A DNA stretch of 64,000 nt, taken from positions 1 to 64,000 of the forward strand of contig NZ_JAQAGZ010000014.1 in the NCBI RefSeq assembly GCF_027533625.1. The letters run 5' to 3'. Of this stretch, positions 9,481 through 18,223 are shown one piece after another. Below the pieces are notes generated by a model. The model saw only the letters and a list, made by a program, of their open reading frames with translations, searched no databases and was not told the origin of the DNA. This stretch comes from Paenibacillus gyeongsangnamensis (lineage in GTDB: Bacteria > Bacillota > Bacilli > Paenibacillales > NBRC-103111). Positions within the stretch are counted from its first letter, which is position 1. The number at the start of each line of letters is the position of its first letter. The position numbers were made by a program, and so were the translations under genes.

Positions 9481-10056
9481 ATGAAGAAGATCTTGTTTGT
9501 ATGTACCGGAAATACCTGCCGCAGTCCGATGGCGGAGGGGATGCTTCGCAGCATGCTGGCCGAGCAAGCCTTCGGTTTGATGGAAGTCAAATCCGCCGGC
9601 GTGGCGGCTTATGACGGCTCTCCGGTATCGGACCATGCGGTAACGGTTCTGAAGAATAAAGGCTGTTCCGTGACCGGAGGCTCGACGCCGCTCACCTCTT
9701 CCATCGTGGCATGGGCCGATTTGATCTTAACCATGACCTCCAGCCACAAAAGGCATACGATTCAGCTGTATCCCGAATCGGTAGATAAGGTGTTCACGCT
9801 GAAGGAATTCGTGCATGACGATACGGATGCATCCAAGCGGGAAGAGCTTCAGGGACTGTTGACCGAGCTGCAGCTGAAGCGTGCGTTGTCGCAACCGATT
9901 ACTGAAGAGGAGCGGACCCGGCTGTTGACGCTAGAGAAGGAGCTTCCGGGGCTCGACATTTCCGATCCGTTCGGCGGCTCGCTGCGGCAGTATCAGGCTT
10001 GCGCCGAGGAAATCGAGACGTGCCTGAAAAAGCTGCTGGCCAAATGGAAAGACTGA
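9481..10056 (+). CDS. ywlE: Protein-arginine phosphatase YwlE
   Basis: YwlE belongs to the low-molecular-weight phosphatase family and removes phosphate from phosphoarginine laid down by McsB. The active-site loop CTGNTCRS begins at residue 8; the second Thr (CTGNT) is the residue associated with arginine over tyrosine specificity. The catalytic Asp lies in DISDPFGGS. At 191 residues it is about 40 longer than B. subtilis YwlE (150). The extra part is a charged helical insert (about residues 118-158) between VFTLKEFVHDD and the DPFGGS loop. The start at 9481 is the only one that fits the family, although the frame is open to 9382. It lies at the end of the spoIIR-ywlC-mntP-ywlE group. Confidence 0.93.
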   Translation: MKKILFVCTGNTCRSPMAEGMLRSMLAEQAFGLMEVKSAGVAAYDGSPVSDHAVTVLKNKGCSVTGGSTPLTSSIVAWADLILTMTSSHKRHTIQLYPESVDKVFTLKEFVHDDTDASKREELQGLLTELQLKRALSQPITEEERTRLLTLEKELPGLDISDPFGGSLRQYQACAEEIETCLKKLLAKWKD

Positions 10057-10093
10057 GCCTGCCCGCGGCAGCGCGATTTTAACCGATTCGGGC

Positions 10094-10122
10094 TTTACAG
10101 TTCACATGGAATCGGATATGAT
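10094..10122 (+). promoter_or_regulatory. Sigma-A promoter of the rpiB-ywlG-glyA operon
   Basis: TTTACA (10094-10099) and TATGAT (10117-10122) are exactly 17 bp apart. Initiation near 10129 would place the start just upstream of the ZTP aptamer. Confidence 0.82.
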
Positions 10123-10134
10123 GAAGGAAGAAGA

Positions 10135-10211
10135 ACAAGACCCGGTGTAACTGGCGACGAGTGGGAACAACCACAGTGGAGCATCGGGATATACGGCCGG
10201 TCGCCTGGGCA
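10135..10211 (+). promoter_or_regulatory. ZTP/ZMP (pfl) riboswitch
   Basis: The aptamer hallmarks are present in order. TGTAACTGGCG (10146-10156) is followed by a GTGGG...CCAC hairpin (10161-10174), then TGGAGCA, and the near-invariant CGCCTGGGCA (10202-10211). This pattern matches the pfl RNA, which binds ZTP/ZMP when 10-formyl-tetrahydrofolate is short. A sigma-A promoter starts just upstream and an intrinsic terminator begins at the aptamer's 3' end, so the switch most likely acts by transcription attenuation, with ligand allowing read-through. The downstream operon ends in glyA, a main source of one-carbon units, which fits the ligand. Confidence 0.88.
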
Positions 10212-10256
10212 AAGAGCATCGCACCTGCGGATTACGCATGCGTCATGCTCTTTTTT
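10211..10256 (+). terminator. Riboswitch expression-platform terminator
   Basis: AAGAGCAT (10212-10219) pairs with ATGCTCTT (10244-10251). An inner GC-rich pairing (CGCACCTGCG/CGCATGCG) and a run of six Ts (10251-10256) complete it. Its left arm abuts the conserved CCTGGGCA of the aptamer, the usual arrangement for a ZTP switch. A TATAAT at 10279-10284 downstream might give a second, riboswitch-independent start, but its -35 is poor. Confidence 0.85.
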
Positions 10257-10318
10257 CGTTTTTACGCCGCGTTTGGGGTATAATGGAGACGAACTCAAGG
10301 TAGGAGGCGAACGTATTT

Positions 10319-10777
10319 ATGAAGATTGCAATGGGCGCGGACCATGCGGGTTTTCGGCTCAAGGACGAACTGAAGAGCTATATCGAATCGCTCGGGCATA
10401 CCGTAGCCGATCTCGGCTGCAACTGCGCGGATTCGGTGGACTATCCCGATTATGCGCTGGCGGTATGCGATCAAGTCGTGTCCGGGGAAGCGGACAAAGG
10501 AATTCTGATCTGCGGCACGGGCATCGGCATGACGATCGCGGCCAACAAAGTGCCGGGCATTCGCTGCGCCTTGGTATCCGATCTGTTCTCGGCCAAAGCG
10601 ACGCGCGAGCATAACGATACGAACGTGCTGTCACTCGGAGAGCGGGTGATCGGGCCGGGCGTAGCGCAAGAAATCGTGAAGATATGGCTGGAGACGGAGT
10701 TCTCGAACGGAGAGCGTCACCGGAACCGGATCAATAAAGTCAAGGCGCTCGAAGATAAATATGCAATACATCCTTAA
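10319..10777 (+). CDS. rpiB: Ribose-5-phosphate isomerase B
   Basis: RpiB interconverts ribose-5-phosphate and ribulose-5-phosphate in the pentose phosphate pathway. The 152-residue protein starts MKIAMGADHAGF and carries the active-site sequences DYPDYA, ICGTGIGMTIAANK (with the catalytic Cys) and ATREHNDTNVLSLG. It matches the RpiB/LacAB family over its whole length and is B. subtilis YwlF. The ATG at 10319 follows TAGGAGG by about 10 nt. It is the first gene after a ZTP riboswitch, with ywlG and glyA behind it. Ribose-5-phosphate feeds PRPP and purine synthesis, which ties it loosely to the ligand. Confidence 0.95.
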   Translation: MKIAMGADHAGFRLKDELKSYIESLGHTVADLGCNCADSVDYPDYALAVCDQVVSGEADKGILICGTGIGMTIAANKVPGIRCALVSDLFSAKATREHNDTNVLSLGERVIGPGVAQEIVKIWLETEFSNGERHRNRINKVKALEDKYAIHP

Positions 10778-10806
10778 TCCTGCGAGCAGGAAAGGAGAAC
10801 GGACCT

Positions 10807-11403
10807 ATGGAACAGGAATCACGGAATGACTTGCTGGAGAACCTATGTTTCCACGTGGAACAAAATGTACGCGAGCTGGTCGCGGCGGGAGGCATCCGTA
10901 CGGGACAGCTGGTGGTGTTCGGAACAAGTACAAGCGAGGTCCTGGGCCGTCATATCGGGACATCGGGCAGCGAGGAAGTAGCCCGCCGCATTTTCGAGGC
11001 GGTGGCCAAGGTTCGTTCGGAAGCGGGATTTTACCCCGTGTTCCAATGCTGCGAGCACTTGAACCGGGCCCTCGTGCTGGAGCGTGCGGCGATGGAGCGG
11101 TACGGGTTGGAGCAGGTAAGCGTCATTCCCGTGCCGAAGGCCGGGGGCTCTATGGCAGCCTACGCTTACCGCCATCTGCCTGACAGCGTAGTAGTCGAAA
11201 CGGTTCAAGCGCATGCGGGGATCGATATCGGCGGCACGCTGATCGGCATGCATCTGAAACAGGTGGCGGTGCCCCTTCGCCCGACGCATCGGATGATCGG
11301 CCATGCTCCCGTGCAAATGGCTTACACCCGGCCAAAGCTGATCGGCGGCGTGAGAGCGGTATATACGCTAGATACGAAGCCATCGGACACAACCTGTGAT
11401 TAA
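10807..11403 (+). CDS. ywlG: UPF0340/TIGR01440 family protein YwlG
   Basis: This 198-residue protein matches the YwlG family (UPF0340), whose biochemical role is not established. Conserved-looking segments are GTSTSEVLGRHIG, FQCCEHLNRALVLER, IPVPKAGGSMAAYAY, and ETVQAHAGIDIGGTLIGMHL. No membrane segment or signal peptide is seen. It starts at ATG 10807, 6 nt after AAAGGAGAA, 29 bp behind rpiB and 51 bp ahead of glyA, the same order as in B. subtilis. It would share ZTP-riboswitch control with its neighbours. Confidence 0.9.
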   Translation: MEQESRNDLLENLCFHVEQNVRELVAAGGIRTGQLVVFGTSTSEVLGRHIGTSGSEEVARRIFEAVAKVRSEAGFYPVFQCCEHLNRALVLERAAMERYGLEQVSVIPVPKAGGSMAAYAYRHLPDSVVVETVQAHAGIDIGGTLIGMHLKQVAVPLRPTHRMIGHAPVQMAYTRPKLIGGVRAVYTLDTKPSDTTCD

Positions 11404-11454
11404 ATTTTTTATTGATATTTCATTCATCGACCATTACCGAGGAGGAGTCCAATA

Positions 11455-12702
11455 ATGGAACATTTGCGCAAACAAGATCCAAAGATCGTTGAAGCTTTAA
11501 ACCTGGAGCTCGGCCGCCAGCGCGATAAGATCGAGCTGATCGCATCCGAGAACTTCGTCAGCCAGGCTGTTCTGGAGACGATGGGCACCGTATTGACGAA
11601 CAAATATGCGGAAGGCTACCCGCACAAGCGCTACTACGGCGGCTGCGAATACGTCGATATCGTGGAGGATATCGCTCGCGACCGCGCTAAGGAGTTGTTC
11701 GGCGCAGAGCATGCGAACGTACAGCCTCACTCCGGCGCGCAAGCGAACATGGCAGTATACCTCGCAGCCGTTCAACCTGGCGAGACGATTCTCGGCATGA
11801 ATCTGGCCCATGGCGGCCATCTGACGCACGGCAGCCCGGTCAACGCTTCCGGTATCTTGTACAACTTCGTGGCTTACGGCGTGAGCGAGAAAGACGCCCG
11901 CATCGATTACGACGAAGTCCGCAAGGCAGCCTTCAAACATAAGCCCCGCCTGATCGTAGCCGGCGCTTCCGCTTATCCGCGGATCATCGACTTCGAAGCG
12001 CTGGGCCAAATCGCAAACGACGTGGGCGCGCTGTTCATGGTCGACATGGCGCACATCGCGGGCCTTGTAGCCGCAGGCTTGCACCCGAATCCGGTGCCGC
12101 ATGCGCATTTCGTTACGACGACGACGCACAAAACGCTTCGCGGACCTCGCGGCGGGATGATTCTGTGCCGCAAGCCATGGGCTGCCGCGATCGACAAAGC
12201 GGTATTCCCTGGCTCGCAGGGCGGTCCGCTGATGCACATTATCGCAGCGAAGGCCGTTTCTTTCGGCGAAGCGCTCCAGCCGGAATTCAAGACCTACGCC
12301 CAGAACGTCGTGAAGAACGCGCAGGCACTAGCGGAAGGCTTGGCCGCGGAAGGCATCAACCTCGTTTCCGGCGGTACGGACAACCACTTGATGCTGATCG
12401 ACCTCCGCAACCTGAACATTTCCGGTAAAGATGCGGAGCACCTGCTGGATGAAGTAGGCGTAACGGTGAACAAGAACGCGATTCCTTTCGATCCGACCAG
12501 CCCGTTCGTAACGAGCGGCATCCGCGTAGGTACGCCGGCGGCGACTTCCCGCGGCATGGACCAGGAAGCGATGAAGACGATCGCGAAAATCATCGCCCTG
12601 ACCCTCAAAAATCCGAGCGATGGGGCGGTTCATGAGAAGGCCCGCGGCATGGTGAAGGATTTGACGGCGCAATTCCCGCTGTACGCAGGCCTCAGCTATT
12701 AA
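11455..12702 (+). CDS. glyA: Serine hydroxymethyltransferase
   Basis: GlyA is a PLP enzyme that converts serine and tetrahydrofolate to glycine and 5,10-methylene-THF, a main source of one-carbon units. The 415-residue product is full length. The PLP-binding Lys is K226 in [13 protein letters not shown], and the N-terminal ELIASENF and [13 protein letters not shown] motifs bind folate and PLP. The ATG at 11455 follows GAGGAGGAG. It is the last gene of the rpiB-ywlG-glyA unit and ends at a strong terminator. The upstream ZTP riboswitch would raise expression when folate one-carbon carriers run low. Confidence 0.98.
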   Translation: MEHLRKQDPKIVEALNLELGRQRDKIELIASENFVSQAVLETMGTVLTNKYAEGYPHKRYYGGCEYVDIVEDIARDRAKELFGAEHANVQPHSGAQANMAVYLAAVQPGETILGMNLAHGGHLTHGSPVNASGILYNFVAYGVSEKDARIDYDEVRKAAFKHKPRLIVAGASAYPRIIDFEALGQIANDVGALFMVDMAHIAGLVAAGLHPNPVPHAHFVTTTTHKTLRGPRGGMILCRKPWAAAIDKAVFPGSQGGPLMHIIAAKAVSFGEALQPEFKTYAQNVVKNAQALAEGLAAEGINLVSGGTDNHLMLIDLRNLNISGKDAEHLLDEVGVTVNKNAIPFDPTSPFVTSGIRVGTPAATSRGMDQEAMKTIAKIIALTLKNPSDGAVHEKARGMVKDLTAQFPLYAGLSY

Positions 12703-12704
12703 TC

Positions 12705-12740
12705 AAAAGCCGGTTCTTCCTTTGGGGGAGCCGGCTTTTT
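12705..12740 (+). terminator. Terminator after glyA
   Basis: AAAAGCCGG (12705-12713) pairs with CCGGCTTTT, followed by a T-run ending at 12740, directly after the glyA stop. Confidence 0.9.
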
Positions 12741-12805
12741 CTCGTTCCTGAAGCGCTTGTGATACAATAAGCTGGAATTCAAAATCCGCTGCGGAGGTTA
12801 TGAGC

Positions 12806-13198
12806 ATGAACGAGCTGCTGAAGAAGATGAATTTCAAGAATCAAGACCGCCTCCTGGTTCTTAACGCGCCGGAGGAGTTCGAGCCGCATTTGGCGGCGTT
12901 TGCGGAGTTTCTTGAGGTCATCCGGGAGCCGGAGCACGGAGAGCGTTATCCTTTCGTACTTACTTTTACGAGGAATGCCGAAGAGGTCAAACAGCTTACA
13001 CCGCTGGCAGGGGAGCATATCGCGCCTGAGGGCTTGTTCTGGTTTGCATACCCGAAGGGGACTTCCAAAAAGTACAAGAAGCCCGATATTTCCCGCGACC
13101 ACGGCTGGGAGCCGGTGAAGGAGCTGGGCTTCGAGGGAGTGCGCCTGATCGCCATCGACGACGATTGGTCCTGCATGAGGTATCGGGAAGCGAAGTAA
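12806..13198 (+). CDS. DUF3052-like conserved protein
   Basis: The 130-residue protein has no known activity. The order of motifs recalls DUF3052 proteins: RLLVLNAPEEFE near the N-terminus, a FWFAYPKGTSKKYK segment in the middle, and LIAIDDDWSCMRYRE at the end. That layout suggests a small Rossmann-like fold. It has no signal peptide or membrane segment. The ATG at 12806 is 8 nt after GGAGG; the in-frame ATG at 12800 is too close to the SD. An extended -10 (TGATACAAT, 12760-12768) after the glyA terminator suggests its own promoter. The pseudogene of an alpha/beta hydrolase begins about 118 bp later. Confidence 0.72.
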   Translation: MNELLKKMNFKNQDRLLVLNAPEEFEPHLAAFAEFLEVIREPEHGERYPFVLTFTRNAEEVKQLTPLAGEHIAPEGLFWFAYPKGTSKKYKKPDISRDHGWEPVKELGFEGVRLIAIDDDWSCMRYREAK

Positions 13199-13315
13199 GC
13201 TTTTCTCAGGGGCGCGGGTCCGGCAGAATGATCGATTTTGCTGCGTTTCCGGAAGGGAAATGCTTCGTCCGTGTGGAATGGAATGAGAAACTCATTTCAT
13301 TCAAGGGGGATGGAT

Positions 13316-14037
13316 ATGGCTTCTGCTGCAACCGAGCGAAACGGCACGTATACCGCCAGGGACGGGGCGGAGCGGAGCTGCCCTATAGGCATTACGAGGG
13401 GAATTCGGACAAGGTGCTCGTATTTCTTCACGTCATCAGCGAGCCGAGCCTTTATTTGCGCATATTCGGAGAAGCTGTCGCCTGCGCCGGTCTCGCGACC
13501 GTCTATTTGCCCGATTTGAGGGGCTACGGGACGAATCCGGCCAAGCGGGGACACATCGATTACATGGGCCAGCTGGATGACGACCTGGAGGACTTGATCG
13601 TTCATATCCGGCAGGCCCATCCTGACGCCCGTGTCATTCTGGGAGGGCATTCGGCCGCGGCGTGACGGCGATCCGGCAGGCGGTCAAGCCCGTATCCGCC
13701 GATATTGCCGCTTACTTGCTGCTGTCTCCGGCCCTCAGCCCGAGCTCTCCGATCGACCGGAAGGAGAAGGGCGTCAACGATGCCAAGGTAGACGTCCCTA
13801 AAGTCGTGCTGCTGTCCATCTTGAATGCGGCGGGGATTGTCCCGGCTCACCCAGCCCACGCTGGTGCTTGTTTCGGGAGAGGACGAAGTGTTCCTGCCGG
13901 AGGCTTATGCGCCATTGTACGCCAAGTATTGCAAGGCGGAAGTCGAGGTGCTTCCCGGCCATGACCACGACGAGATCGTCAGCAGCGACAAGGCGCTGGA
14001 AGCGGTTCGGGCGTGGTGGTGGCGGCTTCCTTTTTAA
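13316..14037 (+). pseudogene. Alpha/beta hydrolase, multiply frameshifted
   Basis: Three reading frames are needed to follow one alpha/beta hydrolase. Frame a starts at ATG 13316 after AAGGGGG (MASAATERNGTYTARDGAE). A GCGGA tandem duplication near 13368-13378 shifts to frame b (LPYRHYEGNSDKVLVFLH, DLRGYGTNPAKRGHIDY, and the nucleophile elbow GGHSA). One base lost near 13660 shifts to frame c (VTAIRQAVKPVSADIAAYLL). A third shift near 13830-13850 leads to QPTLVLVSGEDEVF and EVLPGHDHDEIV, which supply the acid Asp and catalytic His regions. The part between the last two blocks is shorter than usual, so a deletion is likely. The gene is most likely inactive; sequencing error at three sites is less likely. 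Confidence 0.8.
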
Positions 14038-14041
14038 ACGA

Positions 14042-14093
14042 TACAGAAAGTTTAAGTTCGCTAAAGCAATAAAGCGGACTGCGACTTTCTGTA
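14042..14093. repeat. Intergenic hairpin after the hydrolase remnant
   Basis: TACAGAAAGT (14042-14051) and ACTTTCTGTA (14084-14093) are exact reverse complements, and GTTCGCT/AGCGGAC pairs inside with one mismatch. The whole forms an imperfect 52-nt hairpin. There is no T-run right after it, so it is not a standard terminator. The remaining stretch to the upp promoter (about 14094-14284) shows no gene. Confidence 0.6.
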
Positions 14094-14284
14094 CCAAGAA
14101 AAACTACCTATAAAAACGGTCTGGCTGCTTTGAGGGACCCCGATAAGGAGTTTTTCTTATAGACGCAGCCTTACTTGATAAGGACTGTAGAGCCGATGAA
14201 TCCCGGATGCCCATACCTCCGCCACCCCCCGATGCGCGATGACCGAGCCGATAGATAAACAGTTGGGATAAGTTTTGAAAGTTG

Positions 14285-14293
14285 TGGTATAAT
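14285..14293 (+). promoter_or_regulatory. Extended -10 promoter of upp
   Basis: TGGTATAAT (14285-14293) is a perfect extended -10. The best -35-like sequence (TTGGGA) is 19 bp away. Transcription would start near 14300 and run into the leader terminator at 14334-14359. Confidence 0.65.
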
Positions 14294-14333
14294 AGACAAG
14301 ATTTTGTGCGCATCCAGGTAAAGATCAGGTGTT

Positions 14334-14359
14334 CCGGGGCTCTAGGACCCGGCTTTTTT
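14334..14359 (+). terminator. Leader terminator in the upp 5' UTR
   Basis: CCGGG (14334-14338) and CCCGG (14348-14352) form a stem with additional G-C pairing, followed by six Ts (14354-14359). It lies about 40 nt downstream of the upp promoter and 60 nt before the upp start, so it is placed to attenuate upp. Confidence 0.7.
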
Positions 14360-14418
14360 AACGCTTGTCGCAAGCCTCTCATGCGGACAAATCGCAGTAA
14401 GAGTAGGGGGAGCAAGGC

Positions 14419-15048
14419 ATGGGTAAAGTTTTCGTTTGCGATCATCCGCTGATTCAACATAAGCTGACGTATATCCGGGATGAGAATACGACAACCAAAG
14501 ATTTTCGCGAGCTGGTAGACGAAGTGGCCACGCTGATGGCTTACGAGATTACAAGAGACATTCCGCTGCAAAAGGTGGAGGTCCGCACGCCGGTGACGAC
14601 CGCCGAGTGCAAGGTCATTTCCGGGCGGATGCTGGGACTGATTCCGATTCTGCGTGCGGGACTCGGCATGGTGGACGGCATCCTGAAGCTCGTTCCGGCG
14701 GCCAAGGTAGGCCATATCGGCTTGTACCGCGATCCGGACACGCTGCAGCCGGTGGAGTATTACGCGAAGCTGCCGGTCGATGTGCAGGAGCGGGAGCTTA
14801 TCGTCATCGACCCGATGCTCGCTACGGGCGGATCCGCGAATGCGGCGATTGCGGCGCTCAAGAAGCGGGGCTGCACGCAGATCAAGCTGATGTGTCTTAT
14901 TGCGGCTCCGGAAGGCGTGCAAGCGGTACAGCAGGAGCATCCGGACGTGGATTTGTATGTGGCGGCGATCGACGATCATTTGAACGACCACGGATATATC
15001 GTACCCGGTCTCGGAGATGCGGGCGACCGCTTGTTCGGCACCAAATAA
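14419..15048 (+). CDS. upp: Uracil phosphoribosyltransferase
   Basis: Upp salvages uracil by coupling it to PRPP to give UMP. The 209-residue protein is full length and carries the PRPP loop [13 protein letters not shown], the uracil-binding C-terminal [11 protein letters not shown], and the family N-terminus [16 protein letters not shown]. The ATG at 14419 follows GTAGGGGGAGC. In Bacillus upp also lies between glyA and the atp operon. The leader contains an extended -10 promoter and then an intrinsic terminator, suggesting attenuation. mnaA follows 41 bp later and may be co-transcribed. Confidence 0.97.
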   Translation: MGKVFVCDHPLIQHKLTYIRDENTTTKDFRELVDEVATLMAYEITRDIPLQKVEVRTPVTTAECKVISGRMLGLIPILRAGLGMVDGILKLVPAAKVGHIGLYRDPDTLQPVEYYAKLPVDVQERELIVIDPMLATGGSANAAIAALKKRGCTQIKLMCLIAAPEGVQAVQQEHPDVDLYVAAIDDHLNDHGYIVPGLGDAGDRLFGTK

Positions 15049-15089
15049 AAGCTTTACATAACTGGGAAATGGGGAAGGAGAAGCGGACG

Positions 15090-16232
15090 ATGAAGAGGAC
15101 GAAAGTCATTACGATCTTCGGAACGAGACCGGAGGCCATCAAGATGGCTCCGCTCGTGAAAGCGCTGGAGAAGTATACGGAGCACATCGAGTCGCTCGTA
15201 TGCGTGACGGCGCAGCATCGGCAGATGCTGGATCAGGTGCTGGATATTTTTAAAATCAAGCCGAATTACGACCTCGACGTAATGAAAGAAGGGCAGACGC
15301 TGAACGAAATTTCGGTGCGCGTGCTGCAGGGTCTGGACCCGGTATTCCGCGAGGAGAAGCCGGATCTGATTCTCGTTCACGGCGACACGTCCACGACGTT
15401 CTTGGCGAGCTATGCGGCGTTCCTGCAGCAAATCCAGGTAGGCCACGTGGAAGCGGGGCTGCGGACCTGGAACAAGCTATCCCCTTATCCGGAAGAGATG
15501 AACCGTCAGCTGACCGGTGTATTGTCCGATCTGCATTTCTCACCGACGGATTGGTCGGCGAGCAATCTTCGTAAGGAAAACAAACCGGAGGACCGCATCT
15601 TCGTTACCGGCAACACCGTAACGGACGTGTTTCAATACACGGTCGACAAGGATTTTACGCATCCGGTGCTGGAATGGGCCAAAGGGAAGCGTCTTATACT
15701 CATGACCGCCCACCGGAGGGAATCGCAGGGCGAGCCGCACCGCCGCATCTTCCGCGCTGTGCGCAGGCTGGCCGACGAGTTCGACGATATCGCCATCGTC
15801 TATCCGGTGCATTTGAGCCCGGCCGTGAAAGGACCGGCATACGAGATGCTCGGAGGACACGACCGCATCAAGCTGATTGATCCGCTCGACGTAGCCGAGC
15901 TCCATAACTTCTATCCGCATACGCACCTGATTCTGACGGATTCGGGCGGACTGCAGGAAGAAGCGCCTTCGTTCGGGGTGCCGGTGCTGGTGCTACGCGA
16001 AACGACGGAGCGTCCGGAAGGCATCGAGGCCGGCACGCTGGAGCTGGTCGGAACCGACGAACAGCGTGTGTATGAGCGGGCCAAAGCGCTCCTGACGGAC
16101 CAGGCGATGTACGAACGGATGAGCCGGGCGGCGAACCCTTACGGGGACGGACAAGCGTCCGAACGAATCGTTCAGGCCATTCTTTACCATTTCGGACACA
16201 CGTCGACACGACCTGAAAGTTTTCAACCGTGA
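15090..16232 (+). CDS. mnaA: UDP-N-acetylglucosamine 2-epimerase (non-hydrolysing)
   Basis: The enzyme interconverts UDP-GlcNAc and UDP-ManNAc, supplying ManNAc for wall polysaccharides. The 380-residue protein starts KVITIFGTRPEAIKMAPL and carries VTAQHRQMLDQVL, VHGDTSTTFLASYAAF, HVEAGLRT, MTAHRRES and TDSGGLQEEAPSFGVPVLVLR. These are the UDP-binding and catalytic segments of the WecB/MnaA family. The ATG at 15090 follows GGGGAAGGAG; the frame is open far upstream into upp, but that part has no homology. The gene is B. subtilis YvyH/MnaA-like and lies between upp and atp as in B. subtilis. TagA in this window uses ManNAc, so the two probably act in one pathway. A weak T-rich hairpin near 16285-16315 may terminate it. 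Confidence 0.95.
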   Translation: MKRTKVITIFGTRPEAIKMAPLVKALEKYTEHIESLVCVTAQHRQMLDQVLDIFKIKPNYDLDVMKEGQTLNEISVRVLQGLDPVFREEKPDLILVHGDTSTTFLASYAAFLQQIQVGHVEAGLRTWNKLSPYPEEMNRQLTGVLSDLHFSPTDWSASNLRKENKPEDRIFVTGNTVTDVFQYTVDKDFTHPVLEWAKGKRLILMTAHRRESQGEPHRRIFRAVRRLADEFDDIAIVYPVHLSPAVKGPAYEMLGGHDRIKLIDPLDVAELHNFYPHTHLILTDSGGLQEEAPSFGVPVLVLRETTERPEGIEAGTLELVGTDEQRVYERAKALLTDQAMYERMSRAANPYGDGQASERIVQAILYHFGHTSTRPESFQP

Positions 16233-16350
16233 CAATCTGATGACAAACGCTACAGCATACAGTTGCACTGTTCGGTTTGAATGTCAAAAAAACCTTGATA
16301 CATCAGGCTTTTTGTGATTTACATCATAGAAAATTCATCCTGATGTGTAA

Positions 16351-16380
16351 TTGACAAAATTGACTTTGCTCCGATAAAAT
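16351..16380 (+). promoter_or_regulatory. Sigma-A promoter of the atp operon
   Basis: TTGACA (16351-16356) is followed after 18 bp by TAAAAT (16375-16380), about 25 bp before the first gene. A second TTGACT at 16360 with TATACT at 16380 has a spacer that is too short. Upstream, CATCAGG...CCTGATG forms an inverted repeat. Confidence 0.75.
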
Positions 16381-16405
16381 ATACTAGGATTGATAAGGAA
16401 GGCTT

Positions 16406-16639
16406 ATGAAAAAGAACTTTTCGGACGATAATCCTTGGCGTGCTGTAGCGTTGGTCAGTGCCATCGGCGCTGATCTGGTAGTCTGTATGCTGGCCGGCTT
16501 CTGGCTCGGCAACCTGGTTAGCAAGTGGCAGGGCGGACAGCCGATTTGGCTGGTGCTCGGGATTATGCTCGGGTTTTTCGTAGGCGTCTACAGCGTATTC
16601 CTGATACTACGCAAGTACACAGGGGGCTCCAATGGATGA
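16406..16639 (+). CDS. AtpZ/AtpI-family small membrane protein
   Basis: The 77-residue protein has two predicted membrane segments (about residues 12-34 and 44-67) and matches the small AtpZ family that precedes atpI in many atp operons. AtpZ and AtpI homologues are thought to help c-ring assembly or Mg2+/Ca2+ supply to the ATP synthase. It starts at ATG 16406 after AAGGAAGG and overlaps the next gene by 8 nt. It is the first gene downstream of the atp promoter. Its assignment rests on size, topology and position. Confidence 0.75.
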   Translation: MKKNFSDDNPWRAVALVSAIGADLVVCMLAGFWLGNLVSKWQGGQPIWLVLGIMLGFFVGVYSVFLILRKYTGGSNG

Positions 16640-17015
16640 TTTTTCGGGCCATCTGAAAACGGTTCAACGAATCGCCATATTTTTTTTGTCCTTCTGCTTC
16701 ATGGGGTGGGCGCTGGCGGTAAACGCCAGGCCGCTGTTCGCCGGACTCATCCTGGGGACGGCCGTCAGCTGGATGAATGCGCGCTACTTGGCATGGAAGA
16801 TCGGGCAGTTAACGACCGCCGTGCTTGAGAAGTCGGGACGAAAGATCAACATGGGATTTATCACCCGGGCGGCGACGTCGCTGCTGGCGGTGGTAATCGC
16901 TTACCGTTTTCAAGAGCACGTGGCCTTATCGACCACGCTGGCAGGGTTATTTTTCGTACAGTTGGCAACACTCCTACTGGGTATATTTTCTAACCTTAGG
17001 GCAAGGAAGCAGTGA
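16632..17015 (+). CDS. atpI: ATP synthase subunit I
   Basis: AtpI is a membrane protein that assists assembly of the c-ring of the F0F1 ATP synthase. The 127-residue product has four hydrophobic stretches (about 12-30, 33-50, 72-90 and 98-118) and the family-like segment GLILGTAVSWMNARYLAWKI. It overlaps the preceding atpZ-like gene by 8 nt and precedes atpB by 42 bp, the standard place. No catalytic residues are expected. Confidence 0.85.
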   Translation: MDDFSGHLKTVQRIAIFFLSFCFMGWALAVNARPLFAGLILGTAVSWMNARYLAWKIGQLTTAVLEKSGRKINMGFITRAATSLLAVVIAYRFQEHVALSTTLAGLFFVQLATLLLGIFSNLRARKQ

Positions 17016-17834
<819 letters not shown>

Positions 17835-17863
17835 TTGTTGAAATCGAATTCGGTCCATTGTGA

Positions 17864-18136
<273 letters not shown>

Positions 18137-18223
18137 ATGGAACGGCGGGGAAGCGAGAAGCCTCCGCCTTCGTTTTTGCCTAGAATGTGCTGAACACGTT
18201 ATACGAAAGGAGTGACCGGTAGA

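Noticed and set aside
10279-10284. Second promoter after the riboswitch terminator
   Set aside because: TATAAT is perfect, but no -35 or extended -10 is present, so it is only mentioned under the terminator.
14607-15089. Upstream extension of the mnaA frame into upp
   Set aside because: It reads upp out of frame; the epimerase family begins at 15090, where a good SD is present.
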